Positions 7,182-14,730 of a stretch of DNA of 32,955 nt are shown here, one piece after another. The notes under the pieces were generated by a model. It was not told the origin of the DNA, searched no databases, and worked only from the letters and a program-made list of their open reading frames with translations. The stretch lies in assembly GCA_964508975.1 (NCBI GenBank), contig CAZDVQ010000051.1, positions 1 through 32,955 of the forward strand. The letters are read 5' to 3'. The translations under genes were made by a program, and so were the position numbers. How positions within the stretch are numbered: position 1 is the stretch's first letter; the number at the start of each line of letters is the position of its first letter. The stretch is from CAZDVQ01 sp964508975. GTDB lineage: Bacteria; Bacteroidota; Bacteroidia; Chitinophagales; Saprospiraceae.

Positions 7182-7480
7182 GTCGCAAAAGTCCAACAAA
7201 AACAACAAAAAACTAACCTACCGCTTAATTTCGTGGGACATTGGCGACCTTGTGCGACAATGTTTCTTAGGAGGCTCACACTTATGAGAAAAGCGTAAAA
7301 GTCCTTGGTGTCCCAGAAGTCCCACAAAAATAACCTAAGAAACTAAGCTAAAACAAACCTAACGATTAACTTCGTGGGACATTTGGCCCCCATACGACAT
7401 TGTTTCTTAGGAGGCATAAACTCAAAATAAAAGCATAAAAGTCCTTGGTGTCGCAGAAGTCCAACAAAAACAACAAAAAA
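7182..7480 (+). repeat. Tandem 128/140-bp leader repeats before the four-helix-bundle gene
   Basis: Unit 1 is 7182-7309, unit 2 is 7310-7449 and a partial unit 3 is 7450-7480. Shared blocks are GTCSCARAAGTCC(C/A)AC, TTCGTGGGACATT, TGTTTCTTAGGAGGC and AAAAGTCCTTGGT. In unit 2, GTCCCAC (7319-7325) pairs with GTGGGAC (7374-7380), and CCTAAGAAAC (7334-7343) with GTTTCTTAGG (7402-7411), giving pseudoknot order. The partial third unit ends about 19 bp before the start codon. Apart from this I see no gene between 7082 and 7498. Confidence 0.75.
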
Positions 7481-7498
7481 CATCAAAAAAAACAAGCC

Positions 7499-8071
7499 AT
7501 GAAAGATAATGACAAAAACGGGTTCATTCCAGTACATGGGGGATACCGTAATCTATTCAGTTACCAGAAAGCGGAAATCATCTATGATGGTACCATGTAT
7601 TTCACCAAAAGTTTTTTCAGGAAATACGACCGTACCATTGACCAAATGGTACAAGCAGCAAGGAGTGGCAAGCAAAATATAGCCGAAGCCAGCATGGCCT
7701 CAGCTACCTCAAAGGAAACTGAGATTAAGCTGACCAACGTAGCCCGTGCTAGTTTAGAAGAACTACAAATAGATTATGAAGATTTTTTGAGAACCCACAA
7801 ACTACCACTTTGGGACAAAGAACATAAACTAGTGGCAAGGCTCCGGGAACTCAATAAAAGTACCCCAAAGCCAACTTATGAAACATTTCAAAAAGCCATT
7901 GAGCACGAAAGCCCAGAGATTTGTGCCAATACCATGATTACTTTGATAAAAATATGTACCTACTTACTGAAGCAGCAGCTCAAACAACTAGAATTGGCGT
8001 TCATCAAAGAAGGCGGTTTGCGCGAACGCATGACAAAAGCCAGGCTAGCAGAACGGTACAAAAAGAAATAA
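7499..8071 (+). CDS. Four-helix-bundle protein with suffix domain
   Basis: 190 residues from the ATG at 7499. The N-terminal part reads GGYRNLFSYQKAEIIYDGT, then YDRTIDQMVQAARSGKQNIA and TSKETEIKLTNVARASLEEL. This is characteristic of the Bacteroidota four-helix-bundle group related to proteins encoded in 23S rRNA intervening sequences, in the form with an extra C-terminal suffix domain (about residues 115-190). The biochemical role is unknown. The relation to Avd of diversity-generating retroelements is only at the level of the fold, and no reverse transcriptase or target gene is here. A longer frame from a TTG at 7445 would translate part of the upstream tandem repeat into a Lys/Asn/Gln-rich tail, so the ATG is preferred. 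The gene ends just before the ndk terminator. Confidence 0.8.
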   Translation: MKDNDKNGFIPVHGGYRNLFSYQKAEIIYDGTMYFTKSFFRKYDRTIDQMVQAARSGKQNIAEASMASATSKETEIKLTNVARASLEELQIDYEDFLRTHKLPLWDKEHKLVARLRELNKSTPKPTYETFQKAIEHESPEICANTMITLIKICTYLLKQQLKQLELAFIKEGGLRERMTKARLAERYKKK

Positions 8072-8082
8072 ACGCAAAACAA

Positions 8083-8118
8083 AAACTCCCCTAAACGCCG
8101 GGGCGTCGAGGGGAGTTT
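8083..8118 (-). terminator. Terminator of ndk, possibly bidirectional
   Basis: 10-bp stem AAACTCCCCT / AGGGGAGTTT around a GC-rich 16-base loop. A T-rich stretch follows on the minus strand. It lies between the convergent four-helix-bundle and ndk genes. Confidence 0.75.
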
Positions 8119-8140
8119 AAAGTGTGTGCGGAAGCGAGTC

Positions 8141-8560
8141 CTAGAAAATCTCGGTACCAGCGAAGTGGAATGCACCTTCGATAGCAGCGTTTTCGTCAGA
8201 GTCAGAGCCGTGAACAGCGTTTTCGCCGATGCTTTTCGCAAACAAAGCACGGATGGTACCTGGTTCAGCTTTAGCAGGATCGGTAGCGCCGATCAATTTA
8301 CGGAAATCTTCAACAGCGTTATCTTTTTCCAAGATAGCGGCCACGATTGGACCAGAAGTCATGAACTCAACCAACTCGCCGAAGAATGGACGAGCACTGT
8401 GCACTGCGTAGAATTGCTCTGCAGCAGCACGGGTTAACCAAGTCATTTTCAAGGCCACGATGCGGAATCCGCCTTCTTGCATTTTGCCCAAAATTGCGCC
8501 TACGTTGCCATCTTTAACGGCATCAGGCTTAATCATTGTAAGTGTACGGTTGTTTGACAT
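8141..8560 (-). CDS. ndk: Nucleoside diphosphate kinase
   Basis: 139 residues, the normal size. It transfers the gamma-phosphate between nucleoside tri- and diphosphates through a phosphohistidine. The N-terminal TLTMIKPDAV, the block SARPFFGELVEFMTSGP and the active site NAVHGSDSDENA, with its catalytic His, are all intact. The start follows a TACCTTTG promoter by 36 bp, and the divergent nrnA-like gene starts 118 bp away on the other strand. The C-terminal FHFAGTEIF is somewhat shortened relative to enterobacterial Ndk, as is normal in Bacteroidota. A hairpin terminator lies 23 bp past the stop. Confidence 0.97.
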   Translation of the reverse strand: MSNNRTLTMIKPDAVKDGNVGAILGKMQEGGFRIVALKMTWLTRAAAEQFYAVHSARPFFGELVEFMTSGPIVAAILEKDNAVEDFRKLIGATDPAKAEPGTIRALFAKSIGENAVHGSDSDENAAIEGAFHFAGTEIF

Positions 8561-8595
8561 TGTCTATGGATTTAAATTTTTGTCGTTTGAAGCCG

Positions 8596-8603
8596 CAAAG
8601 GTA
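8596..8603 (-). promoter_or_regulatory. -7 box of ndk
   Basis: TACCTTTG on the minus strand. Nineteen bases upstream is TTTA (near-consensus -33). It diverges from the nrnA-like promoter at 8648, and the two share the region 8604-8647. Confidence 0.65.
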
Positions 8604-8647
8604 CAGTTAATTAAGTAATGTTTAAAGGATTTAGATAAAAATAAGCG

Positions 8648-8655
8648 TATCTTTG
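8648..8655 (+). promoter_or_regulatory. -7 box of the nrnA-like gene
   Basis: TATCTTTG followed by CAGG, 22 bp upstream of the ATG pair at 8678/8681. Confidence 0.65.
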
Positions 8656-8677
8656 CAGGCTCAAATTAAAAGCGTCT

Positions 8678-9679
8678 ATGATGACCAACCAAGCACAACT
8701 TGGTCAATTATTGTCCAAACCCAGCACCATCGCCATCTTGTCGCACGTGAACCCCGACGGAGACGCTATCGGTTCGTCGCTTGGTTTGTACCACTGCCTC
8801 AAACAACTCGGGCACAAAATCCACCTCATCATGCCCTCGGCCATGCCCGATTTCATCGAGTGGCTACCCGATTCCGATAAAATCATCAACTATCAAAATC
8901 AGCCAACCGAGTGTGTAGCGGCCATCATGGAAGCTAAAATCGTGTTCTGCCTCGATTTTAACGACCTCGACCGGCTGGAAAACATGGCCGATAGCATCCG
9001 CAACAAGGTGGCCCCCAAGGTGCTTATCGACCACCACCTCTACCCCGAGGATTTTGCCGATTTCGTGCTGCACGATACCAGCGCTAGCTCAACTTGCGAG
9101 TTGATTTGGCGCTTTATACAGCAGTTTAAATACCAACAGTTTGTCAACCAATCGGTTATCGACTGCCTTTACACGGGCATCATGACCGATACCGGAGGAT
9201 TTTCCTATGCCATCTCGCCCCGTTTGCTGCGCATCGTAGCCGAATTGATCGAACAAGGTGCCGACCATAACGAGCTGAGCGACAAGATTTTCAGCACCTA
9301 CACCGAAAAACGCTTGCGCCTGCTCGGGTTCTGCCTCAGCCAACGCATGGAAGTGCTGCCGGAGTTACAAACGGCCATCATCAGCCTGAGCAAGGAAGAC
9401 CACCAGGCCTTCCAGATTGAACGCGGCGATACAGAAGGCATCGTTAATTACATGCTCAAAATGCAAAACGTGAAATGTGCCTGCTTGCTAGCAGAACGAC
9501 CAGGCGAGGTAAAACTCTCGTTGCGCTCTAAGGGCGACTACTCGGTACAGGCCCTTTGCAGCAAACACTTCAACGGTGGCGGGCATAAAAACGCATCGGG
9601 CGGGGCCATGAAAGCGCCCATCGGCAAGGTCGTGGAAACCCTGAAAGCTGCCCTGCCCGAGATCATGTTGCCAAGCTAA
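8678..9679 (+). CDS. DHH-family phosphoesterase (NrnA-like oligoribonuclease/pAp phosphatase)
   Basis: 333 residues. The DHH domain shows HVNPDGDAIGSSLG, CLDFNDLDR and LIDHHLYPE, and MTDTGGFSYA supplies further metal ligands. The C-terminal DHHA1 domain ends in GGGHKNASGGAMK. This arrangement and length match NrnA, which degrades very short oligoribonucleotides and can dephosphorylate 3'-phosphoadenosine 5'-phosphate in the cytoplasm. Other DHH-DHHA1 enzymes act on cyclic dinucleotide products, so the exact substrate is inferred. Two ATG codons in tandem (8678, 8681) could both start. It is transcribed alone from the 8648 promoter; a GC-rich repeat separates it from the FKBP gene. Confidence 0.88.
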   Translation: MMTNQAQLGQLLSKPSTIAILSHVNPDGDAIGSSLGLYHCLKQLGHKIHLIMPSAMPDFIEWLPDSDKIINYQNQPTECVAAIMEAKIVFCLDFNDLDRLENMADSIRNKVAPKVLIDHHLYPEDFADFVLHDTSASSTCELIWRFIQQFKYQQFVNQSVIDCLYTGIMTDTGGFSYAISPRLLRIVAELIEQGADHNELSDKIFSTYTEKRLRLLGFCLSQRMEVLPELQTAIISLSKEDHQAFQIERGDTEGIVNYMLKMQNVKCACLLAERPGEVKLSLRSKGDYSVQALCSKHFNGGGHKNASGGAMKAPIGKVVETLKAALPEIMLPS

Positions 9680-9694
9680 AAGCGTTTAATTTTG

Positions 9695-9820
9695 CTAGCC
9701 AGCAAGGCAAACCGCGTTAGCTGGCCGGAGGGCAGCCGCGTAGCGGCTGGTGCGCAGCACTAAGCGTCCAGCGCACCCGTAGGACAGCGGCGGCGCGTAG
9801 CGACGCAACGCCCCAAAAAA
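9695..9820 (+). repeat. GC-rich multi-hairpin repeat, superfamily C copy 2
   Basis: Starts GCTAGCCAGCAAGG, then GCGTTAGCTGGCCGGAGGG. The apical hairpin CAGCCGC-GTA-GCGGCTG is at 9733-9749; its triloop is GTA instead of GCA. The tail is GACAGCGGCGGCGCG, then GCAACGCCCC. It lies between two plus-strand genes. Confidence 0.75.
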
Positions 9821-9869
9821 CAAGTTATCTAATTCTATCAACGATAAACCAATTTTATTCAAATCTTTC

Positions 9870-10742
9870 ATGAAGCATCAAATTTTAATTCCACTGGCCG
9901 TTATCGGCCTCCTTTTCACCGCGCTTATCCAATCATGCAAAGGCGACGGCGCTGGTAAATCAAAAGACGGCTACGAGTTCACTTTGCACACGAAAAGCAC
10001 TGGTGCTAAAATTGTTGAAGGCGACAAAGTAAACTACGACGTGTTCATCCGCAAGGGTGATAGCTTGATTTTCACTTCTACCTCACGCCCAGGTGGTATC
10101 GAGGCTGTATTGGACAGCAACGCGTTCAAACTCCGCGTGATGAAGCCTTTCTTGAACATGGCTGAAGGCGATAGCTTAACCGCTTACTTCCCGATGGACT
10201 CTATCACCAAGACTGAGCTTCGCGGTATCGTAGATAAATTTACCGACAAGGATAAAGTGCGTATCGACTATAAAGTATCGAAGGTAACCAGCAAGGTTGA
10301 ACTCGAGAAATTAGTAGCCGCGGCTAAAGCCCAAAGCGCCGAGGTGAACACAACGCTTGAAGCTGACATCGACGCTTACAAAGCGGGTACTGCTAAAATC
10401 CAAAAAACCGAGAGTGGTTTGATGTACATCGTACACAAAGAAGGTACTGGTAAAGCATGTACCCTTGGCTCAAACGCTGAAGTACACTACTTGGGTAAAA
10501 CAACTGCCGACAAGAAAACCTTTGACGGTTCTTTCGAACGTGGTCAAACTTTCATGGTTGCTAATGCTGGTGCTGCTAACGTTATCCCAGGCTGGAACGA
10601 AGGCTTGCAACTGATGAAAGAAGGTGCTGCTTATACCTTCATCATCCCATCAGCGCTTGGCTATGGCGAAAACGGTGCAGGTGCTGCCATCCCAGGCAAC
10701 GCTGAATTGGCATTCTACATCGAGATGATCAGCGTGAAATAA
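9870..10742 (+). CDS. FKBP-type peptidyl-prolyl cis-trans isomerase lipoprotein
   Basis: 290 residues. A hydrophobic signal ends in ALIQSC, with Cys23 as the probable lipidated residue, so the protein should be attached to a membrane on the periplasmic side. Residues about 40-140 form a degenerate FKBP-like domain (VNYDVFIRKGDSLIFTS, then FLNMAEGDS). A linker of charged helix follows (about 145-175). Residues 180-290 form a canonical FKBP domain with VHYLGKTTADKKTFDGSF, VIPGWNEGLQLMKEGA, and IPSALGYGENGAGAAIPGNA followed by LAFYIEMISVK. It probably assists folding of exported proteins. No TAnnTTTG box was found in the 47 bp between the upstream repeat and the ATG. It is followed by a fragment of the palindromic element and a very strong terminator. 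Confidence 0.9.
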   Translation: MKHQILIPLAVIGLLFTALIQSCKGDGAGKSKDGYEFTLHTKSTGAKIVEGDKVNYDVFIRKGDSLIFTSTSRPGGIEAVLDSNAFKLRVMKPFLNMAEGDSLTAYFPMDSITKTELRGIVDKFTDKDKVRIDYKVSKVTSKVELEKLVAAAKAQSAEVNTTLEADIDAYKAGTAKIQKTESGLMYIVHKEGTGKACTLGSNAEVHYLGKTTADKKTFDGSFERGQTFMVANAGAANVIPGWNEGLQLMKEGAAYTFIIPSALGYGENGAGAAIPGNAELAFYIEMISVK

Positions 10743-10785
10743 TACGCTTTTGATGTATAAGCGTATGTTTGGGCTTTAGCCATAC
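10743..10785 (+). repeat. Internally deleted copy of the stop-anchored palindromic element
   Basis: ATACGCTT..AAGCGTAT forms a small hairpin just after the FKBP stop. Then GTATGTTTGGGCTTTAGC (from 10763) matches the left arm of the 14514 element with one change and closes with CATAC. The middle of the element is missing. Confidence 0.5.
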
Positions 10786-10827
10786 ACAAAAAAAGGCGCA
10801 CGAGTTTTCGTGCGCCTTTTTTTGTGT
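10784..10827 (+). terminator. Strong rho-independent terminator after the FKBP gene
   Basis: Perfect 20-bp inverted repeat with loop GTTT. The core GGCGCACGA / TCGTGCGCC is flanked by A7 and T7. Its downstream end contains the TTTG (10821-10824) that is correctly placed as -33 box for the next gene. Confidence 0.92.
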
Positions 10828-10845
10828 AAGTACTGTTGAAAAGCC

Positions 10846-10853
10846 TATCTTTG
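10846..10853 (+). promoter_or_regulatory. Promoter of the TPR lipoprotein gene
   Basis: TATCTTTG with TTTG 21 bases upstream at 10821-10824, inside the 3' arm of the preceding terminator. The ATG at 10875 is 21 bp after the box. Confidence 0.65.
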
Positions 10854-10874
10854 CAGCCAGAAAAAAATGCCTTT

Positions 10875-11768
10875 ATGTTCCGGAATTCGCTCGTCTCTCC
10901 CCTATTGCTCCTAGCTGTAATCCTTGGTTTTAGCGCTTGCAAAAGCGACCAGGCCGACATGCGGAAAATCATCACCGTATTGGAAGTATCCGCACAAGCT
11001 AGCCCACAAGACACCACAATACAACCCCTGCTGCAACAATACAATGCTTACCTGAAAAAGTACCCGAAGGATACCGAATGGAACTCAGTATACTTGTACC
11101 GGGCCGCGCAGATTTATTTCAGGGCTGGTAACTATAAATATGCACTGGAGTTGTTGGAAAAAGCTGATAAAACCTACGGTAAAGCCGAAAACAATCCAAA
11201 TGTGCTGCTTTTCATGGCGTCCATTTACGATGAACACCTGAAGGATGGCAAAAAAGCCGCAGATATATTCGCTCGTTTTGCCACACAATACCCGGAACAC
11301 CCGCTTAAAGACAAGGCTAAACCTGAAAAAATTAGGCTAGAGGAAGAAATCGTGTCAGGTAGCGATGCGTTTTACAAGGACATTACCAACGCCACCTTAG
11401 GCCAAAATTTGCTGTTCAAGTACGTGACCTACACCCAGAAATACCCGGAATCTGATAGAACCGCAGAGTTTTTGTTCAACGGCGCCAAGCTAGCTTCCTT
11501 GCTGAAAAACCACCAAAGGGCTATCAACATGTTTGAAAACGTGGTGGCCAACCACCCTGATTATGAATCGGCCGCACATACCTTGCTGCTTATTGGCAAC
11601 GAGTACGAGAATTTAACGCCGCCGGATATCGAAAAGGCCAAGGGCTATTACCAACAGTTCCTCACCAAGTATCCGAACGATGTGCTAGCACCGGATGCTA
11701 AGGCCCTGCTTAAGAATGCAGGTAAAAGTCCCGAGGAAATCTTGGCCGGTTTTGAGCAAGGGAAATAA
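10875..11768 (+). CDS. TPR-repeat lipoprotein
   Basis: 297 residues from the ATG at 10875. The frame is open upstream to 10836, but that would overlap the promoter at 10846-10853. The signal peptide ends in GFSAC with Cys22 as lipid attachment site. At least four helical TPR-like units are visible: YKYALELLEKADKTYG, AADIFARFATQYPEHP, QRAINMFENVVANHPDY and AKGYYQQFLTKYPND. The layout resembles BamD/CpoB-type envelope lipoproteins, but no sequence feature fixes the function. The next gene starts 2 bp after the stop, so they form an operon. Confidence 0.8.
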   Translation: MFRNSLVSPLLLLAVILGFSACKSDQADMRKIITVLEVSAQASPQDTTIQPLLQQYNAYLKKYPKDTEWNSVYLYRAAQIYFRAGNYKYALELLEKADKTYGKAENNPNVLLFMASIYDEHLKDGKKAADIFARFATQYPEHPLKDKAKPEKIRLEEEIVSGSDAFYKDITNATLGQNLLFKYVTYTQKYPESDRTAEFLFNGAKLASLLKNHQRAINMFENVVANHPDYESAAHTLLLIGNEYENLTPPDIEKAKGYYQQFLTKYPNDVLAPDAKALLKNAGKSPEEILAGFEQGK

Positions 11769-11770
11769 GC

Positions 11771-12790
11771 ATGCGTCTACCCTACCCTATTGCTTTCTTG
11801 CTCAGCATGGTTTGGCCTTGGCTTAGCCAAGGTCAAGTACAACTGCATAGCCCTGCCGAAGCGCTTGATATCATGCGCTATTCATCGGTAAACTATACCA
11901 TCAGCCCATTGCGTGCAACGTTGAAAGCACCTAGCCTCAAAGTGCTTGACCACGGCAACTTCATTACCTACGTAGAAGGCAAAAAGGTACTGCGTAATTA
12001 CAGAGACTTAGAATCGAAAACAATCGCGGCACAAAGGAACAAGGCCGAAAGCCTTATCCTAAGCCCTGATAGCGACCTGGCTGATATTAAAAAGGCCTGT
12101 AACGAAGTGTTGGCCGAAATACCCGCACACTCGGTTATGGCTACCATCCTTGGGCTCTGCTACCAGCGGGAAGCCGATACAACCAGGGCAACCCAATGGT
12201 TTCAAAAAGCGGTTGAATTCAACCCGATTGATTATTACGCCCACTGGATGTTGGCCAGCCAATACGCCCGAATAGGCCAAGATAGCCTCGCCAACTGGCA
12301 CTATGTAAAAGCCCATGTGCTCAACCGGAATAACCCACGCCTCGACCACGAGATGCAAGCTCAACTAAAAAAACAGCACAACATCCGTTTTGATTGGAGC
12401 TTTAGCCCTGCATACCGCGTGATCAATGCCATTGACGGGGTTCGAATTGACAGTGAAGAAAACTGGTTGAGTTACGCCATATACAAAGCCCTTTGGCAAC
12501 ACGAACCAAACTATGCCAAAACCATGGCTCCAGATGGTGATGAATACGGTATTATAGAAGAAACTGAATGTTTGCTAGGTTTATACGCTGCATTGAGTTC
12601 CGACCTCACGCCTCCCAGTAGCTTGACCTTAGAACAAGAGCGCCTTATTTATAGCGTTGAACATGACCATCTTGAAACCTTTTTGTTTTACGAAGTCATT
12701 CTACCGCAACAGCCCCTGGCGGCACTTTTCCTGGAAGACGTATTCATACAGGACATTTACAAATACTTACTGGAAGTCCGTAGACGTTAG
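11771..12790 (+). CDS. Secreted or periplasmic TPR-containing protein of unknown function
   Basis: 339 residues with a signal peptide (IAFLLSMVWPWLSQGQ). Residues about 95-200 contain TPR-like helices: IKKACNEVLAEIPAHSVMAT, TRATQWFQKAVEFNPIDYY and QDSLANWHYVKAHVLNRN. The C-terminal third (about 205-339, with SYAIYKALWQHEPNY and HDHLETFLFYEVILP) is not assigned by me, although its pattern resembles uncharacterised Bacteroidota proteins. It starts 2 bp after the TPR lipoprotein gene, so the two are cotranscribed and may act together in the envelope (inference). No terminator is seen before the next promoter at 12860. Confidence 0.75.
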   Translation: MRLPYPIAFLLSMVWPWLSQGQVQLHSPAEALDIMRYSSVNYTISPLRATLKAPSLKVLDHGNFITYVEGKKVLRNYRDLESKTIAAQRNKAESLILSPDSDLADIKKACNEVLAEIPAHSVMATILGLCYQREADTTRATQWFQKAVEFNPIDYYAHWMLASQYARIGQDSLANWHYVKAHVLNRNNPRLDHEMQAQLKKQHNIRFDWSFSPAYRVINAIDGVRIDSEENWLSYAIYKALWQHEPNYAKTMAPDGDEYGIIEETECLLGLYAALSSDLTPPSSLTLEQERLIYSVEHDHLETFLFYEVILPQQPLAALFLEDVFIQDIYKYLLEVRRR

Positions 12791-12859
12791 ATATAGCGGT
12801 TTTTAGTTAAATATTTTGGCATGGTTATAGAAACCGTGACATTATTCCTTAATTTTACG

Positions 12860-12867
12860 TATACTTG
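12860..12867 (+). promoter_or_regulatory. Possible -7 box of the dipeptidase-like gene
   Basis: TATACTTG, one mismatch from TAnnTTTG, 44 bp upstream of the ATG at 12912. It argues against the TTG at 12885 as start. Confidence 0.4.
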
Positions 12868-12911
12868 CATGGTGGCAATATGCATTGTGCACCTTTAGCG
12901 AAACAAGAGAT

Positions 12912-14513
12912 ATGACCAGCATGAAAAAAATTACATTGAGCCTGCTAGCCTTGGCTGGCATTTCGGCATCTGCCTTTGCGCAAACTAGTACCTACGTGGA
13001 TTTCTGTGCCGCATCGGCCACTAAAGCCATTGACCCACTTGAGCCTACCACCACCATGTTGTGGGAGCGGAAGGAGCACGATTGTGGCAATTCCTTGAAC
13101 CAAACCCTAATTAAGATTTACGAGGAAGTGCCCAAACATTCTCAATCTAACCTAGGTGCCATGGCCAAAGGCAACGTGCGTATATCAAACCAAATGATTG
13201 GCGTAATGGAAGGCCAATTGCTCAAGTCGAAATTGTTTAAGGACGGTAATGGTCTTGAAACCATGCGCTGTATTACCGGCATGACCATCACCAAGACGGA
13301 TTACCTCCAGAACAACATTGACTATTTTGCCCAGGTGCTGTACCAACTCCGTTTCTTGAAAGCTGCCCAAGCCGATAAATACTACCAAGGCCCACGCCAA
13401 TTCAAGATGGAAATCATCAGCAGCAAGAGCCAACTCGAGAGCATTATCAACGACCCGACTAAAATCGGCATGGTCATCAACCTGAAAGGTGGCCACTTAT
13501 TTGGCTCTTACCTCGACATTTCAAGCGATATGTTGGGCTCTAGCGAATATGAGAAAAAGGTCATGCGCAACATAGACCGACTCAAAGGCAGCATACCCCT
13601 GGTAGATAATACCAACGAGTTTCTAGATTTCCCTATTTTCTCGGTATCGTTTTCCAACTGGTATAAAGATGGTATATGTGGTAAAGTTCGTGCTTATACC
13701 GAGGCTGTTGAAAAGCTTATCGGCAAACAAGACGACCTTGACTCTGGCATCTCGGCATTGGGTCAAAAAGTAGTAAAACGCCTCTTGGGTAACACCGAAG
13801 GCCGCCGTATTTTAATTGATGTGAGTGGAATGTCAAAAGACAGCCGTGCCTGGTATTATGAATACTTGAAACAGCAACGGTACCAAGGCGATACCATTCC
13901 AGTCATCGCATCGCACGTGTCGATTTCTGGCTTGAACTGGGAAAGCCCTGAATACAATGCTCCCGATAATGCCACTAAAAATAATGGTAGCTACCTCAAC
14001 AACTACAAAGGCTCCATGGCCCGTCAAGATTTGCAGAGCATCTACGAATCAAAAGGTATTGTGGCCATATCACTCGATAAACAAAAGCTAGTGCAAGGCA
14101 CTATCTTCGAAGGCGAATTGAACAAAACCCTCGCGGGTTCATCCGAGCGCCGCGACTTGCTCACCAAAATCATCGTGGCCAATATCTGTAAAGTGATACA
14201 CGTGGTACAACGCCAAGATGCCTGGGACATGATTGCAATCGGATCTGAATTCGATGGTATTTCTACGCCTTTTGATGCTTGTAAATCATCTGAAGACTTC
14301 AAGGTATTAGCCAAAGACCTGCTCGACTTTTTCCAAAACCCTACGGATATCCCAGGGGTATTGAGCGCCAAGGACATTAAAAAGTACATGTATGATTTCA
14401 GCGCAGATGAAATCGTCAACAAGATCATGTTTGAAAATGCCTTAAACTTTTACCGCCGCAACTTGGATAAAACAGGTTCAAAACGCAGCAACGAAAGCGT
14501 GAACGGAAACTAA
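12912..14513 (+). CDS. Membrane-dipeptidase-like (peptidase M19-like) protein, probably inactive
   Basis: 533 residues from the ATG at 12912; the ATG at 12921 would also give a good signal peptide (KKITLSLLALAGISASAFAQ). Parts recall the M19 renal-dipeptidase fold: YVDFCAASATKA after the signal peptide, MVINLKGGHLFG, RILIDVSGMSKDSRAW, VIASHVSISGLNW, AIGSEFDGI and FSADEIVNKIMFENALNFYRRNL at the end. In active members these positions read V-D-x-H-x-H/D, I-E-G-G-H, D-L-S-H, S-H and S-D-F-D-G. Here the metal-binding residues are replaced: Cys32/Ala34 for the first pair, Lys192 for Glu, and Gly306 for His. Only His335 is kept, and Asp is Glu446. It is therefore probably a non-catalytic exported relative. 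The family call rests on remembered motifs. The gene ends directly at the palindromic element of 14514. Confidence 0.6.
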   Translation: MTSMKKITLSLLALAGISASAFAQTSTYVDFCAASATKAIDPLEPTTTMLWERKEHDCGNSLNQTLIKIYEEVPKHSQSNLGAMAKGNVRISNQMIGVMEGQLLKSKLFKDGNGLETMRCITGMTITKTDYLQNNIDYFAQVLYQLRFLKAAQADKYYQGPRQFKMEIISSKSQLESIINDPTKIGMVINLKGGHLFGSYLDISSDMLGSSEYEKKVMRNIDRLKGSIPLVDNTNEFLDFPIFSVSFSNWYKDGICGKVRAYTEAVEKLIGKQDDLDSGISALGQKVVKRLLGNTEGRRILIDVSGMSKDSRAWYYEYLKQQRYQGDTIPVIASHVSISGLNWESPEYNAPDNATKNNGSYLNNYKGSMARQDLQSIYESKGIVAISLDKQKLVQGTIFEGELNKTLAGSSERRDLLTKIIVANICKVIHVVQRQDAWDMIAIGSEFDGISTPFDACKSSEDFKVLAKDLLDFFQNPTDIPGVLSAKDIKKYMYDFSADEIVNKIMFENALNFYRRNLDKTGSKRSNESVNGN

Positions 14514-14584
14514 GCGTATGTTTGGACTTTAGCTTCCGGCGAAAAACAGCTCGTTTTCCCTCGAAACCCAAAATCCAAACATAC
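14514..14584 (+). repeat. Stop-anchored palindromic element, intact copy
   Basis: Starts at the base after the TAA of the dipeptidase-like gene. Arms GTATGTTTGGACTTT (from 14516) and AAAATCCAAACATAC (ending 14584) pair over 11 bp perfectly. An inner GAAAA/TTTTC stem closes a loop containing AGCT. Same element as 5616-5773. Confidence 0.8.
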
Positions 14585-14586
14585 TA

Positions 14587-14648
14587 TAAAAAAGGCTGCC
14601 TGAAAAGCCTGCAAGCTTGTGGAAACTTGTAGGTTTATTCAAACAGCC
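14587..14648 (-). terminator. Terminator of the isocitrate dehydrogenase gene
   Basis: Long imperfect stem (GGCTG..CAGCC outside, GCCTGCAAG / CTTGTAGGT inside with G-U pairs), followed on the minus strand by a T-run. It is 83 bp past the icd stop. Confidence 0.65.
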
Positions 14649-14730
14649 TAACGAAAAATACTTCCACTAGGTACCAATTTCATCCTTCACTTATCATGCG
14701 TACCTAGCAATCTATGTAGACGGCCTTGTG

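Noticed and set aside
7445..7498. N-terminal extension of the four-helix-bundle protein from TTG
   Set aside because: It would translate the tandem repeat into a low-complexity Lys/Asn/Gln tail; the ATG at 7499 fits the family start.
7145..7537. Two minus-strand ORFs of 60-64 codons in the leader repeats
   Set aside because: They share a short stretch only because the DNA is repeated, and frames are not conserved between units.
12885..12911. TTG start of the dipeptidase-like gene
   Set aside because: It lies between the -7 box and a better ATG with a purine-rich leader, and adds residues before the signal peptide.
12912..14513. Active dipeptidase annotation
   Set aside because: Four of five expected metal ligands are replaced, so activity should not be assumed.
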